Below, piece after piece: positions 50,305 to 58,287 of a stretch of DNA of 64,000 nucleotides. The stretch is from Neobacillus sp. SuZ13 (GTDB lineage Bacteria; Bacillota; Bacilli; Bacillales; Cytobacillaceae), in assembly GCF_030123365.1 (NCBI RefSeq), contig NZ_CP126107.1, positions 4,921,501 through 4,985,500 on the forward strand, in the 5' to 3' direction. Both the position numbers and the translations under genes were made by a program. Position 1 is the stretch's first letter; every line of letters starts with the position of its first letter. The notes beneath the pieces were generated by a model, which was given only the letters and a program-made list of their open reading frames with translations, had not been told where the DNA came from and ran no database searches.

Positions 50305-50470
50305 TAAAAAGCCTTTCTGCGCAGGCAGAAAGGCATCATAAATAATAATCCTTTCTCCCATCTTCCAAAGCAAACGCTTTGTGTGAATTGGCACCATTTC
50401 AATAATAAATATTGACGGTTGCCGGGCTTCATCGGGCACATCCCTCCACCTCTCTTGATAAGAGTATCAA
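50305..50470 (-). ncRNA. SAM-I riboswitch (S-box) controlling metNPQ
   Basis: On the minus strand the leader shows CTTATCAAGAGAGGTGGAGG, then GATGAAGCCCGGCAACC, the invariant S-box core, then a GGTGCCAATTC arm and an AAGATG(G) segment, ending in a terminator hairpin GCCTTTCTG/CAGAAAGGC (50311-50334) with a U run. SAM binding should favour termination and shut off methionine uptake. Confidence 0.96.
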
Positions 50471-50585
50471 TTCCTATATTCAATTAACACGTTAATTTAT
50501 TTAAGTAACTATATTACAAAAGTTATCGTATCACGGATAAAAAGGAGTGTCAATGAAAATAATTTCATATTGGGAAAAATAAGTT

Positions 50586-51902
50586 TTAGGCATTAACGTT
50601 TAATGAAGTTAAACCTGTTGCAGAAACAATCGCCGATTCTAGGTCTTCAATAAGATCTTCTACATTCTCGATACCGATGGATAGGCGTATTAAATCCTCT
50701 GTTACACCTGCAGCTATCAGGCCTTGGGCATCTAATTGCTGATGAGTGGTGCTAGCTGGATGAATAATTAAACTTTTTGCATCGCCAACATTGGCCACAT
50801 GCGCCCAAAGTGTGATGGAATCAATTAATTTAGCCCCTGCTTCTTTTCCGCCTTTAATTCCGAATACCACCATAGAACCCGCACCTTTTGGTAAATACTT
50901 TTTCGCTAGTTCATAATCTGGATGGGATGGATGCCCTGGATAGGAAACCCATTCAACTGCAGGATGATTGGTTAAGTAATTGACGACTTCTTTAGTATTC
51001 GCGACATGCTCTTTCATACGGACATGTAGTGTTTCAAGCCCCAGAACAAACTGGAAGGAATTTTGCGGACTTAATGCCGGTCCCAGGTCACGCAGCAATT
51101 GGACACGAGCTTTGATAATATAAGCGACTGCACCTAAGGCTTCTGCATAAACAAGATCATGATAGCTTGCGTCTGGTGTTGTAAAGCCCGGGAATCTAGG
51201 AGAATTCCAATCGAATTTCCCGCCGTCAACAATAATTCCGCCCGTTGTCGTTCCGTTCCCTAATAACCACTTTGTAGCGGAATGAATGACAATATCTGCT
51301 CCATGTTCAATTGGCCGGCAAAGGTATGGAGTGGCAAAAGTATTGTCAACGATTAGTGGAACACCTGCTTCATGAGCAATTTCAGCTACCTTTTCAATAT
51401 CGAGGATGCGCAGGCTTGGGTTACCAATCGTTTCCGCAAAAACAGCTTTTGTTTTGGCAGTGATGGCTTGGCGGAAGTTTTCTGGATTTTCCGGATCAAC
51501 AAATTTCACATTAATTCCGTATTTCGGAAGGGTCACTGCAAATAAGTTATAGGTGCCGCCATAGAGGTTGGAAGCCGAAACAATTTCATCACCTGCCTCA
51601 GCAATATTTAAAATGGCAAGAGTAATAGCAGCCATTCCACTCGCAACCGCTAGGGCCCCAACACCGCCTTCCAATAATGCGACTCTTTCTTCAAATACAG
51701 TGGTCGTTGGGTTGTGTATTCGTGTATATATGTATCCAGTTTCTGCTAAGCTGAAGAGGTTTGCAGCATGTTCAGTATTCTTAAATTGGTAAGCATTGTT
51801 TTGATAAATCGGCACAGCGCGAGCCCCTGTTACCGGGTCTGGAGTTAAGCCACCATGGACACTTAATGTTTCAAAACGATACTTCTTCTGGTTTTCACTC
51901 AA
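50586..51902 (-). CDS. metY: O-acetylhomoserine sulfhydrylase (MetY-type Cys/Met metabolism PLP enzyme)
   Basis: A 438-residue PLP enzyme that should make homocysteine from O-acetylhomoserine and sulfide. The long form (about 430 residues, compared with about 380 for MetI/MetB), SGMAAITLAIL, VDNTFATPYLCRP and the Schiff-base lysine in HSATKWLLGNGTT support MetY. TTG 51902 follows AAGGAGG at 7 nt; the open frame to 51977 would run through the riboswitch terminator and is rejected. A SAM-I riboswitch lies directly upstream. Confidence 0.93.
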   Translation of the reverse strand: MSENQKKYRFETLSVHGGLTPDPVTGARAVPIYQNNAYQFKNTEHAANLFSLAETGYIYTRIHNPTTTVFEERVALLEGGVGALAVASGMAAITLAILNIAEAGDEIVSASNLYGGTYNLFAVTLPKYGINVKFVDPENPENFRQAITAKTKAVFAETIGNPSLRILDIEKVAEIAHEAGVPLIVDNTFATPYLCRPIEHGADIVIHSATKWLLGNGTTTGGIIVDGGKFDWNSPRFPGFTTPDASYHDLVYAEALGAVAYIIKARVQLLRDLGPALSPQNSFQFVLGLETLHVRMKEHVANTKEVVNYLTNHPAVEWVSYPGHPSHPDYELAKKYLPKGAGSMVVFGIKGGKEAGAKLIDSITLWAHVANVGDAKSLIIHPASTTHQQLDAQGLIAAGVTEDLIRLSIGIENVEDLIEDLESAIVSATGLTSLNVNA

Positions 51903-51935
51903 TTTGCTTCCTCCTTTTTTGACAACACACCATAC

Positions 51936-52085
51936 AAAAAACCCCGCTTCGTAGAAGAGGGGGTTCACTCTCCTCATCTTCCAGAGCTGTTTGCTCTGCT
52001 GGATTTAGCACCGTGTTATTTATATAGTAAACCGGTTGCTGGGCATCAAAGGGCCAGTCCCTCCGCCACTCTCGATAAGAATGTA
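51936..52085 (-). ncRNA. SAM-I riboswitch (S-box) controlling metY
   Basis: On the minus strand CTTATCGAGAGTGGCGGAGG is followed by ACTGGCCC, GATGCCCAGCAACC, a GGTGCTAAATCC arm and GGAAGATGAG, then a terminator with AACCCCCTCTTC/GAAGCGGGGTT and a U run (51936-51966). It is a separate copy from the one at 50305 with the same core. Confidence 0.95.
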
Positions 52086-52163
52086 TAGATTAAGTTGTAA
52101 TAATTGGTTAAATATTCTAATTCCAATGGTATCTAAATTTTAATTCCGAGTCAATAGGTTTGA

Positions 52164-52523
52164 TTAAAAATTTGTAATTTTTGCAATATTACCCTGCGTT
52201 TTTGTTAAATAGAAGATAGACTCTAGCAATAATGTTGTGCGGATGGGGGCCGATATACTTAGAAGGCCGTTGCGTTCAAGTGCTCGCAGCCTTTCTTCTC
52301 CTGTAAGCAGCTGCTTCATGGCATGAAGGTCCCCACGAATTTCGGATCTCGCAGGTGTCTCCACGCTATCATAAAGAATGAAAACTTCTCTATCCTTTAT
52401 GATGATTTGATAGGTATTTTGTTCACAAATTAAATTCACTCTTGTTTGAATATGCTCAAGTAACGGCAGTAAATGTCCTTGCTGTTTGATTGCTATTTGA
52501 AAGGTTTCCAATACCTCTATCAT
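52164..52523 (-). CDS. yusD: SCP2-like small protein (YusD position)
   Basis: A 119-residue protein whose second half, IRGDLHAMKQLLTGEERLRAL followed by GLLSISAPIRTTLLLESIF, resembles the SCP-2 sterol/lipid-binding fold (GD...LL.G...L...G.L...G pattern). No ligand can be proposed. ATG 52523 has GGAG at 8 nt; the longer GTG frame to 52532 overlaps it. It occupies the place of yusD between metN and yusE, and the symbol rests on position. Confidence 0.7.
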   Translation of the reverse strand: MIEVLETFQIAIKQQGHLLPLLEHIQTRVNLICEQNTYQIIIKDREVFILYDSVETPARSEIRGDLHAMKQLLTGEERLRALERNGLLSISAPIRTTLLLESIFYLTKTQGNIAKITNF

Positions 52524-52758
52524 TTCCACCACTCCGGTCTACGCTCTTATATTTACTATACAGGACATAGGCCTGAAATCCTCTTTAAATTAGTCGACAA
52601 TTATCTACTTTGGTAAGGCAGTGGTGAGAGGATTTCCTGAGAAATATGTCGGATGGATGGTGTTTTTGAAAGTGTTGGAAATTGGTCATAACTGGTTGGT
52701 TTCAAAGGGGGTGGAATTTTGTAATATTTATTTATTCTAGATGAAAAGGATGTGGATT

Positions 52759-52929
52759 ATGTGTTATAAACCTCGGATTGAATCGGATGAAATAAAAATT
52801 TTAAGATCTTTAAATTTGCGAATGAAATTAACAAGTAAAGAGAAACACCGCTATCATAACCTCGTGACGGGGTATGAGGGCGAGGTTATGTTTGATGCAT
52901 GGACAGAGAAGCTTGTCCGTAAAGCTTGA
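52759..52929 (+). pseudogene. N-terminal fragment resembling a NERD nuclease-related protein
   Basis: A 56-residue frame with AAAAGGATG and a proper spacing before ATG 52759. Its YKPRIESDEIKILRSLN and NLVTGYEGEVMFD segments look like the N terminus of Bacillus nuclease-related (NERD) proteins, which run to about 200-320 residues, but here the frame stops after FDAWTEKLVRKA. No continuation is found downstream before the yusE terminator. It is read as a truncated remnant; a genuine mini-protein is not excluded. Confidence 0.5.
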
Positions 52930-52936
52930 TTCCCAT

Positions 52937-52964
52937 AAAAAAACAGATGCATCTCGCATCTGCT
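52937..52964 (-). terminator. Terminator of yusE
   Basis: GCAGATGC/GCATCTGT stem followed by seven U residues on the minus strand. Confidence 0.85.
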
Positions 52965-52965
52965 C

Positions 52966-53274
52966 TTATAATATCTGCTGCTTTATTTTTTCAAGCAAAA
53001 ATGGAACAGAGTGAAAGGCGTAGAGTGTTTCCTTTACCTCTCCAGCTTCGACCAATAACAGGCAAGGAACACTTTCAATTTCATATTCCCTAGCAAGGTC
53101 TGGATAGAAGTTTAGGTTCATTTTACCCATATCTACCTCTACAAGTTCCTCGATGACCTGGAGCATTTTTGAAGCAACCTGACAGGTCCCGCACATTGGT
53201 GTGTAGAAATACACTAATCCATTTGCCTTCCCTTCAATAAAGGCAGATAATTGGCTTCGATTCCATTCGTTCAT
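52966..53274 (-). CDS. yusE: Thioredoxin-family protein YusE
   Basis: A 102-residue thioredoxin fold with redox pair C28-x2-C31 (MCGTC) and the cis-Pro loop EIESVPCLLLVE, which carries an unusual Cys after the cis-proline. It is cytoplasmic and probably acts in thiol-disulfide exchange with an unknown partner. It starts 7 nt after the yusF stop with only a weak RBS, so translation is probably coupled. Confidence 0.9.
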   Translation of the reverse strand: MNEWNRSQLSAFIEGKANGLVYFYTPMCGTCQVASKMLQVIEELVEVDMGKMNLNFYPDLAREYEIESVPCLLLVEAGEVKETLYAFHSVPFLLEKIKQQIL

Positions 53275-53281
53275 ATATCTT

Positions 53282-53641
53282 TTAACTCATTTCTAAAAAT
53301 TCAGTATGCACATCAATATTTGCACCTAATAGAACGGTGGCTAAGTGGTGCACTGGTGCGGTCGCTACCTCGCGATACATCCTGTCGATATATAAATGTT
53401 CAGCTTGCGGTAATTCGCGCTTTAATTGCTTGCGAAGTTTCTCACCGGAGAAGTCAGCATCGACAAGAATATAGACATCCTTATCTTCAAGAAAATCAAT
53501 CAATTCATCCAATTTTGTAATACTGATGGTCCCATTGGTACAAATGATTTCAACGGGTTCCTTCACAATTTTTTTCACTTTATTTTTATCCGACTTTCCT
53601 TCGACAATAAGAACTTTGTCAACATACGAATCATTCATCAT
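53282..53641 (-). CDS. yusF: Stand-alone TOPRIM-domain protein YusF
   Basis: A 119-residue protein consisting of one TOPRIM domain: VLIVEGKSDK with the catalytic-type Glu and YILVDADFSGEKLRK with the DxD pair. Related mini-proteins (RNase M5 and OLD relatives) act on nucleic acids, but no substrate is known for this one. It forms a probable two-gene unit with the thioredoxin YusE. Confidence 0.9.
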   Translation of the reverse strand: MMNDSYVDKVLIVEGKSDKNKVKKIVKEPVEIICTNGTISITKLDELIDFLEDKDVYILVDADFSGEKLRKQLKRELPQAEHLYIDRMYREVATAPVHHLATVLLGANIDVHTEFLEMS

Positions 53642-53780
53642 CCATCACCTGTATTAGAAGTTGTTTTATGTTAACATATTCTAAAATATTGATTACGTGT
53701 GCCTTCTTCTGACTATGTTAACCTTATCATTATTGTCTTTTGAAAAAATAGGCCTATGACTATAGACTCAAGCTATATAG

Positions 53781-54020
53781 TTAGCACCAGCCGCCATCAT
53801 CACAATCAGTATATTTAGCATCCGAGCCTTCTGTTGATGTCACATGTTGATAGATCTTCTGCTGTTCTACTTCAAAATGATGTTCTAATTCCACTTGCAT
53901 GTGGTCTGTCAGTTTCATTTTTCCAATTGGCGTATTATCTAGAAACAGTTCCATTTCTCCATTTTTCATTTTGCCTATTACCCGGTCGGTTACGTCTATT
54001 CTTTGCTGCTTTAATGTCAT
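53781..54020 (-). CDS. yusG: DUF2553 family protein YusG
   Basis: A 79-residue acidic protein beginning MTLKQQRIDVTDRVIGK and ending in the Cys-containing tail YTDCDDGGWC. The family is confined to Bacillaceae and of unknown function. ATG 54020 follows GAGGGTGGGAG; the frame open to 54101 encodes an unlikely Phe/Tyr-rich stretch and crosses the gcvH terminator. It lies between yusF and gcvH, as in B. subtilis. Confidence 0.87.
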   Translation of the reverse strand: MTLKQQRIDVTDRVIGKMKNGEMELFLDNTPIGKMKLTDHMQVELEHHFEVEQQKIYQHVTSTEGSDAKYTDCDDGGWC

Positions 54021-54092
54021 GCTCCCACCCTCTTCAATATATTTATTATAAGTTTCCCAAAAATAGTAGAAGAAAAAGTGGGAAATTAAGAG

Positions 54093-54118
54093 AAAAAGCA
54101 CCTTGACAAGGTGCCTTT
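54093..54118 (-). terminator. Terminator of gcvH
   Basis: AGGCACCTT/AAGGTGCTT with a 3-nt loop and a U run on the minus strand. Confidence 0.88.
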
Positions 54119-54127
54119 CCCTAGTAA

Positions 54128-54511
54128 TTAGTCTTCTTTTATCATTTCTTCATATTGTTCAGCTGTCATAAGCTTATCAAGTTCGCTGCTGTCTGATAAT
54201 TCAATTACGATCATCCATGCTTTTTCATATGGTGATTCGTTTACAAATTCAGGGCTGTCGCTTAAATCTTCATTCACTTCCACGACTTTACCGCTGACAG
54301 GTGCATAAAGCTCAGAAACCGTTTTTACAGACTCAACACTTCCAAATGGTTCGTCAGCAGTTACTTCATCGCCCACTTCTGGAAGCTCAACAAAAACGAT
54401 ATCTCCTAGTTCATGTTGTGCAAAAGCAGTAATCCCAACGCGGACCTTTTCTCCTTCAACCTTTACCCATTCATGCTCTTCTGAATAACGTAATTCTTTT
54501 GGTGTACTCAT
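54128..54511 (-). CDS. gcvH: Glycine cleavage system H protein
   Basis: A 127-residue lipoyl-carrier protein. The lipoylated lysine lies in GSVESVKTVSELYAP (about residue 63) and the flanking GDIVFVELP and GKVVEVNE segments are typical. It shuttles the aminomethyl group in glycine cleavage and, in Bacillus, serves as the intermediate for lipoyl transfer to E2 proteins, which links it to lipA at 35239. It is a single gene with its own terminator. Confidence 0.97.
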   Translation of the reverse strand: MSTPKELRYSEEHEWVKVEGEKVRVGITAFAQHELGDIVFVELPEVGDEVTADEPFGSVESVKTVSELYAPVSGKVVEVNEDLSDSPEFVNESPYEKAWMIVIELSDSSELDKLMTAEQYEEMIKED

Positions 54512-54588
54512 CGCTAAATCCCTCCATTGTTTTTTCTAAAAAATCTATCATCGAAATAAATCGATTTCCATAGTGATGAAGAGCCGGC

Positions 54589-54945
54589 TTATCGCCACAT
54601 TTTTTCAAACTCTTCTTCCTTGAAACCTACGGTGACACGCTCGCCATCCGTTAAAATTGGGCGTTTGATTAACATGCCATCGGAAGCAAGTAATTCGAGC
54701 AGTTCTTCCTCAGTTGCAGACTTCATTTTATCCTTTATACCTAATTCACGGTATTTCATACCACTTGTATTAAAGAATTTCTTTAATTCCAGTCCGCTTT
54801 TTTGATAAAGATCCTGCAACACCTCACGACTTGGAGGATGTTCCACAATATGTACTTCTTCATAGGAAAGCTGATGGGCATCCAGCCATTTCTTCGCGTT
54901 TCGACATGTGCCGCATTTTGGATACCAATAAAAAGTCAGTGACAT
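54589..54945 (-). CDS. yusI: ArsC/Spx-family protein YusI
   Basis: A 118-residue thioredoxin-fold protein of the arsenate reductase-like/Spx superfamily with CxxC at the start (YPKCGTCRNAKKWL) and the LIKRPILTDGERVTVGF segment in which Arg-Pro is conserved. Despite the family name, members such as YusI are not proven arsenate reductases. It lies between fadE and gcvH as in B. subtilis. Confidence 0.9.
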   Translation of the reverse strand: MSLTFYWYPKCGTCRNAKKWLDAHQLSYEEVHIVEHPPSREVLQDLYQKSGLELKKFFNTSGMKYRELGIKDKMKSATEEELLELLASDGMLIKRPILTDGERVTVGFKEEEFEKMWR

Positions 54946-55095
54946 TCATTATCACCGCCCTTTCCCGTAAAAATCTTTGACTTGTCTAAACGTCACTTGA
55001 ATATTATCATAACGTTTTTCAAAATCCTAATGCAAAAAAAATGTTCCACTTAATAAAATTCGACTAATTTTTTAAAATTCCTTCCTATTCTACAA

Positions 55096-55133
55096 TAAAA
55101 ATTTAGGCTCCCTTTCTAATCGAAAGGGAGCCT
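55096..55133 (-). terminator. Terminator of the fad operon
   Basis: AGGCTCCCTTTC/GAAAGGGAGCCT perfect 12-bp stem, 5-nt loop, A/U-rich tail on the minus strand. Confidence 0.88.
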
Positions 55134-55140
55134 GGTTTCA

Positions 55141-56925
55141 TTACACGATATAGCGCTCTGCTTCGATGATCACATCGGCTGCTTCACGTTTTTTCGCTAT
55201 CACATTAATCGGAGTATGACGCGTAAATTTGCGAAGTGACGATAACATCATCCGGAGGGTATCGCCCTGTTCGACTGCAACTAATGTTTCTTTCGCAATC
55301 GCTTCAAGTTGATTAAAAGCTTCTTGGCAATAGATTTGTGTATACAGAAGTTTTTGCTTGTTCTTCTCTAATCCAGTTTTCGCGATTGCTTTTTCCGTAC
55401 GAAGCACAACGGATTCCATTGCATACACGTTAGAAATTAGGTCAGCGATATTGGCTAACACTTCTTGCTCTTTTTCAAGTGCTTTGCCAAATTTCTGGGC
55501 AGCTAAACCAGCTGCTAATAGAGCGATTTTCTTCGCATTTCTCACAAGGTATTTTTCTTGTGCAAGCGGTTCGTCACCAGGCTCTTCTGGCATTAACATC
55601 ATTAATTCCTCTTGCAGGGCCATCGCTTTTTGGAATAATGGCAGCTCACCCTTGAAGGCTTTTTTCAATAAGGTGCCTGGCACCAACAGACGGTTAATTT
55701 CGTTGGTCCCTTCAAAAATACGTTGGATCCGTGCATCACGATAAGCTCTTTCAATTGGATATTCCTGCATGAAGCCATATCCACCATGTATTTGAACACC
55801 TTCATCTGTTACATGGGCTAATACTTCACTGGCGAAGAATTTATTCAGTGAACATTCAATCGCATATTCGGCAATCGAATTCGCAACTAATTTAATGTCC
55901 TTTTCTTGCTCAGTTGTCAGTTTGCCTTGGTTGTCTTCGTATAGACCAATCGTACGGTAAACCGAGCTTTCCGCCGCATAGATTTCAGAGGCTAGCGTTC
56001 CAAATTTTTCTTTTGTTAAATTGAATTGCGAAATCGGTGTTTTGAATTGCTGACGGCCATTAGCATATTTAACGGTTAATTCGAATGCTTTTTTAGAGCC
56101 GCCGACACTTCCAACCGCCAACTTATAACGACCAATATTTAGGATGTTAAAAGCAATTACATGACCTTTACCAATTTCGCCTAATAAATTTTCAACAGGT
56201 ACAGGAACATCTTCTAAAATGAGCGTCCGAGTGGAAGAACTTTTAATGCCCATTTTCTTCTCTTCCGCCCCAGTAGAAACGCCTGGGAGATCTCTATCAA
56301 CGATAAAAGCAGTAAATTGCTCGCCATTGATCTTGGCATAAACAACGAATACATCTGCAAAACCAGCATTGGTAATCCATTGTTTTTCCCCGTTTAGAAT
56401 ATAATGCGTGCCTGCCGCATTTAATTTAGCCGTTGTTCTAGCACCAAGGGCATCCGAACCAGACCCTGGTTCTGTTAAGGCATAAGCAGCAAGTTTTTCG
56501 CCTGATGCAAGTGCAGGTAAATATTTGCGCTTTTGGTCCTCATTTCCGAATAACACGATTGGCAGCGAGCCAATTCCGACGTGTGCTCCGTGTGAGAGGG
56601 AGAATCCGCCCCCTCCAGCCATTTTCTCTGTCAAAAGAGAGGAAGTAATCTTATCTAAGGCTAAGCCGTCATATTCTTCAGGTACATCTACCGCTAAAAG
56701 GCCAAGTTCGCCTGCTTTTTTAAGAAGTTTTACCGTACGATCAAACTCATGATTTTCTAAATGTTCCAGCTGTGGGACCACTTCTTTTTCCACAAAGTCT
56801 TCTGCCGTTTTCGCAATCATTAAATGCTCTTCAGTAAAATCCTCTGGAGTAAATAGCCGCTCATATGAAATATCTTCTATCAAAAAGCTTCCGCCTTTAA
56901 TGACTTTTTCTGTTTGGTTTGTCAT
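55141..56925 (-). CDS. fadE: Acyl-CoA dehydrogenase FadE (YusJ)
   Basis: A 594-residue flavoprotein that performs the first oxidation of fatty acyl-CoA. Typical segments are YALTEPGSGSDALG (FAD site), WITNAGFADVFVVYAK and QIHGGYGFMQEYPIERAYRDARIQRIFEGTNEI split across about 390-425, in which the Glu of FEGTNE is the catalytic base. It has the extra C-terminal domain of the about 600-residue branch. It is the third gene after fadN and fadA. Confidence 0.95.
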   Translation of the reverse strand: MTNQTEKVIKGGSFLIEDISYERLFTPEDFTEEHLMIAKTAEDFVEKEVVPQLEHLENHEFDRTVKLLKKAGELGLLAVDVPEEYDGLALDKITSSLLTEKMAGGGGFSLSHGAHVGIGSLPIVLFGNEDQKRKYLPALASGEKLAAYALTEPGSGSDALGARTTAKLNAAGTHYILNGEKQWITNAGFADVFVVYAKINGEQFTAFIVDRDLPGVSTGAEEKKMGIKSSSTRTLILEDVPVPVENLLGEIGKGHVIAFNILNIGRYKLAVGSVGGSKKAFELTVKYANGRQQFKTPISQFNLTKEKFGTLASEIYAAESSVYRTIGLYEDNQGKLTTEQEKDIKLVANSIAEYAIECSLNKFFASEVLAHVTDEGVQIHGGYGFMQEYPIERAYRDARIQRIFEGTNEINRLLVPGTLLKKAFKGELPLFQKAMALQEELMMLMPEEPGDEPLAQEKYLVRNAKKIALLAAGLAAQKFGKALEKEQEVLANIADLISNVYAMESVVLRTEKAIAKTGLEKNKQKLLYTQIYCQEAFNQLEAIAKETLVAVEQGDTLRMMLSSLRKFTRHTPINVIAKKREAADVIIEAERYIV

Positions 56926-57001
56926 TATTTATTCCTCCTAATCTTGATTAGAAAGGGGGGATCATTGAAGCCCCTTTCTTAAATTTATATGTTTGGGACA
57001 G

Positions 57002-58177
57002 TTACAGTAATTCAAATACTCCAGCAGCGCCCATTCCACCGCCGATACACATCGTTACGACACCAAATTGTTGATTGCGGCGTTTTAATTCGTGAATAAG
57101 TGTGAGTGTTAATTTAGCACCTGTACATCCAAGCGGATGTCCTAGGGCAATCGCCCCGCCATTGACATTGACAATCTCTTCGTTTAGACCAAGTTCACGA
57201 ATGACTTGAAGTGATTGTGACGCAAACGCTTCATTCAGTTCGAACAAATTAATATCCGATAATTCGAGACCAGCTAGTTTGACCGCCTTTGGAATCGCGA
57301 CGACCGGACCAACACCCATAATTTCAGGCGGGACACCGCCAACAGCAAACGATCTGAACTTCGCCAATGGCTTAAGTCCAAGTGATTCAGCCTTTTCGCG
57401 GTCCATCACCATCAGTGCTGCCGCCCCGTCACTTGTTTGTGAAGCATTACCAGCTGTTACGGTGCCTGACACCGAGAAGGCTGGGCGGAGTTTACCTAAT
57501 GTTTCTAAGTTCGTATCTGGACGAACACCTTCATCCATTGAGAATTGAATTGTTTTTTCAACGAGATTATTGTCATTGCCGACGGTCCGAATCGTCACGT
57601 CAACTGGGACAATTTCATCGACGAATTTTCCTTCTGCAATTGCTTTAGCGGCTTTTTGATGGCTTCTTACGGCAAAAGCGTCTTGATCCTCACGTGAAAT
57701 GCCATATTTCATCGCTACTTGCTCTGCCGTGTGACCCATTCCCATATAATATTGCGGAGCCGTTTCTGCTAGTTTAATATTGGGACGGACAACATGACCC
57801 ATCATTGGGATCATACTCATCGATTCAGCCCCGCCAGCGATGGCTGTATCGGTGTGGCCAAGCATGATTCCTTGTGCAGCATAAGCGATTGCCTGTAATC
57901 CTGAAGAACAAAAACGATTGACTGTGATAGCAGGAACAGTATAGGGAAGTCCTGCTAATGCCCCGATATTGCGGGCCATATTGTTGCCTTGCTCAGCTTC
58001 AGGCATGGCACAGCCAATAATTAAATCATCAATATTTCCTTCATAGTTTCCAGCTCGCTTTAATGTCTCTTTTACCACCAATGCCCCTAAATCATCGGGG
58101 CGAACATGGGCAAGCGACCCTTTCTTTGCTTTTCCGACCGGGGTTCTCGCTCCGGCAACGATTACCGCTTCTCTCAT
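57002..58177 (-). CDS. fadA: Acetyl-CoA acyltransferase (3-ketoacyl-CoA thiolase) FadA (YusK)
   Basis: A 391-residue thiolase that splits 3-ketoacyl-CoA with CoA. The nucleophilic Cys lies in NRFCSSGLQAI, the His in GGAIALGHPLGCTGA and the second Cys in CIGGGMGAAGVF. ATG 58177 follows GTGAGGG; the frame to 58201 has no RBS. It is the middle gene of fadN-fadA-fadE, with an inverted repeat in the upstream gap. Confidence 0.96.
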   Translation of the reverse strand: MREAVIVAGARTPVGKAKKGSLAHVRPDDLGALVVKETLKRAGNYEGNIDDLIIGCAMPEAEQGNNMARNIGALAGLPYTVPAITVNRFCSSGLQAIAYAAQGIMLGHTDTAIAGGAESMSMIPMMGHVVRPNIKLAETAPQYYMGMGHTAEQVAMKYGISREDQDAFAVRSHQKAAKAIAEGKFVDEIVPVDVTIRTVGNDNNLVEKTIQFSMDEGVRPDTNLETLGKLRPAFSVSGTVTAGNASQTSDGAAALMVMDREKAESLGLKPLAKFRSFAVGGVPPEIMGVGPVVAIPKAVKLAGLELSDINLFELNEAFASQSLQVIRELGLNEEIVNVNGGAIALGHPLGCTGAKLTLTLIHELKRRNQQFGVVTMCIGGGMGAAGVFELL

Positions 58178-58221
58178 GTAAGTTCCCTCACTTTCTATCA
58201 AAATAGAAAAATATTATCTTA

Positions 58222-58283
58222 GGGTCTGATCCCTCATTCTAAACTAGCTATAATAAAGCCTTTGACAGAGGGGTCAGCCCCTT
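58222..58283. repeat. Imperfect inverted repeat between fadN and fadA
   Basis: AGGGTCTGATCCCTC (58222-58236) pairs with GAGGGGTCAGCCCCT (58269-58283) at 13 of 15 positions around a 32-nt AT-rich loop. It lacks a U run and sits in an operon, so it may modulate the fadA leader or be a small dispersed repeat. Confidence 0.65.
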
Positions 58284-58287
58284 TGTT

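Noticed and set aside
52150..52940. Defence-system candidate based on the NERD-like fragment
   Set aside because: Only an N-terminal remnant is present and no helicase, methylase or other defence gene lies nearby.
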